Part shown: positions 63,354-64,000 of the stretch, in pieces
Position numbering within the stretch: position 1 is the stretch's first letter
How the letters are laid out: each line of letters begins with the position of its first letter
Assembly (NCBI GenBank): GCA_903772945.1
Contig: CAICTM010000201.1
Span: forward strand, 28,852 to 92,851
DNA length: 64,000 nucleotides
Origin: Seminavis robusta
Taxonomy: Eukaryota > Bacillariophyta > Bacillariophyceae > Naviculales > Naviculaceae
Direction of reading: 5' to 3'
Made by a program: the position numbers and the translations under genes
Notes under the pieces: model-generated
Databases searched by the model: none
Told to the model about the DNA's origin: nothing
What the model saw: only the letters and a program-made list of their open reading frames with translations

Positions 63354-63568
63354 GAGGACTCCCGCGGAAGGCTTGGAAGTGTGATATCGTAGATCACTAA
63401 GTACTCTGAATCATTCTTTAGAGCGATGTTTCAGCATCAACCTAGTATGACTAGGGCTATTGAGAACCCTGTCTCAATGACTATCAGCGAAAGGTTCAAT
63501 CTTCATTCAGCTCAAGTAGGACCGAGTCATAAATACTAGGGCATAGGCCGTGTATTGCATCAGTACTG
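63354..63568 (-). repeat. LTR 3, truncated and diverged
   Basis: Related to LTR 1 and 2: ACTCCCGCGG, GTGTGATATCGTAG, AGAGCGATGTTTCA, CCTAGTATGACTAG, GAGAACCCTGTCTCAATGAC and the terminal GTGTATTGCA. About 140 bp at the TGCACTACGC side and an internal ~80-bp block are missing. It supports the LTR edge at ATTGCA because homology to the other two stops there. Confidence 0.65.
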
Positions 63569-64000
63569 TCGCTGCAATCATGACACCAATGACATCACCA
63601 TTCTTATCTCCCTTTTATGACCACATTCTTCCAGACTGGGTGAAGCTATATAATGGCTGTGCTCCAGAGCTTGGCGTACAGACACGCCTTCAGTTTCTTA
63701 TGAATGGCAATAACTAGATGTCACCTTAAAATACGATGCATTTAGATTTAATCTCAGCCTTGTTTAGGAAGCGATCCGACCCGGCGTCACTGTTATTTGG
63801 GACATCTTTTGCGTGGAGCAAATCATTGATCCATTCCTCCGAGCAATGTATAACTCATTGACGATACTTCAAGTCTTTGACTAATGCTATAGAGTGTAAT
63901 CTCCTCTGTTGGGGGCTTGACAAAGGTCTGACCCGCTCTATAAGTGCATCGTCCACAGTTCAAAATCTGATTGCTTCATTGCTGGAAGCGATTCTGGAAT
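63569..64000. other. Right-edge spacer
   Basis: 432 bp with no recognisable gene or repeat. Confidence 0.5.

Overview
The window looks like nuclear DNA of a stramenopile alga, most likely a pennate diatom. This is inference from gene content: plant-type LRR membrane proteins in several copies, a protein with a bipartite plastid presequence followed by a twin-arginine thylakoid signal, short GT-AG introns, PT-rich secreted proteins, FkbM methyltransferases, and LTR and pogo-like transposons. Genes are mostly one or two exons, lie on both strands and are separated by AT-balanced spacers rich in the palindromes TACCGGTA and CTAGCTAG.

Layout. 1-8 kb: a Gln-rich protein cut by the window edge (minus), then a Ser/Arg-rich RanBP2 zinc-finger protein with a 22-23-residue tandem repeat (plus). 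8-14 kb: a secreted JmjC/Cys-rich/mucin-like protein and an LRR receptor-like protein (both minus). 15-22 kb: a compact metabolic block with a 59-residue protein missed by ordinary length cut-offs, a CLYBL-type lyase, an opine-dehydrogenase-family enzyme divergent from a DAO-family flavoprotein, and a METTL21-type methyltransferase. 22-30 kb: two tandem LRR paralogues, with an apparently intact pogo-like transposon (25654-28046) inserted in the 5' flank of the second. 30-42 kb: a thylakoid-lumen protein with a CcmI/CycH-like domain, a putative glycosyltransferase, an LRR gene whose 3' third nearly matches the one at 11.6-14 kb, a DUF1350-like plastid hydrolase and a PAP2 phosphatase. 42-54 kb: an LRR gene with two in-frame stops, an 85-bp hairpin repeat array, an eight-exon membrane/EGF-like gene, a cytochrome P450 with a broken 5' exon, an FkbM methyltransferase and a 584-bp MITE. 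54.7-63.6 kb: decayed Ty3/gypsy elements, a plus-strand CCHC gag relic and a third, truncated LTR.

How genes may work together. The best functional hypothesis is the divergent pair at 16844-20645: an opine-dehydrogenase-family enzyme and a DAO-family FAD oxidoreductase sharing one 684-bp promoter region, which could make and break N-(carboxyalkyl)amino-acid-type compounds. Five LRR genes form a dispersed cluster with signs of duplication, sequence homogenisation, transposon insertion and pseudogenisation. All identifications come from reading translated sequence by eye; no database search was run.
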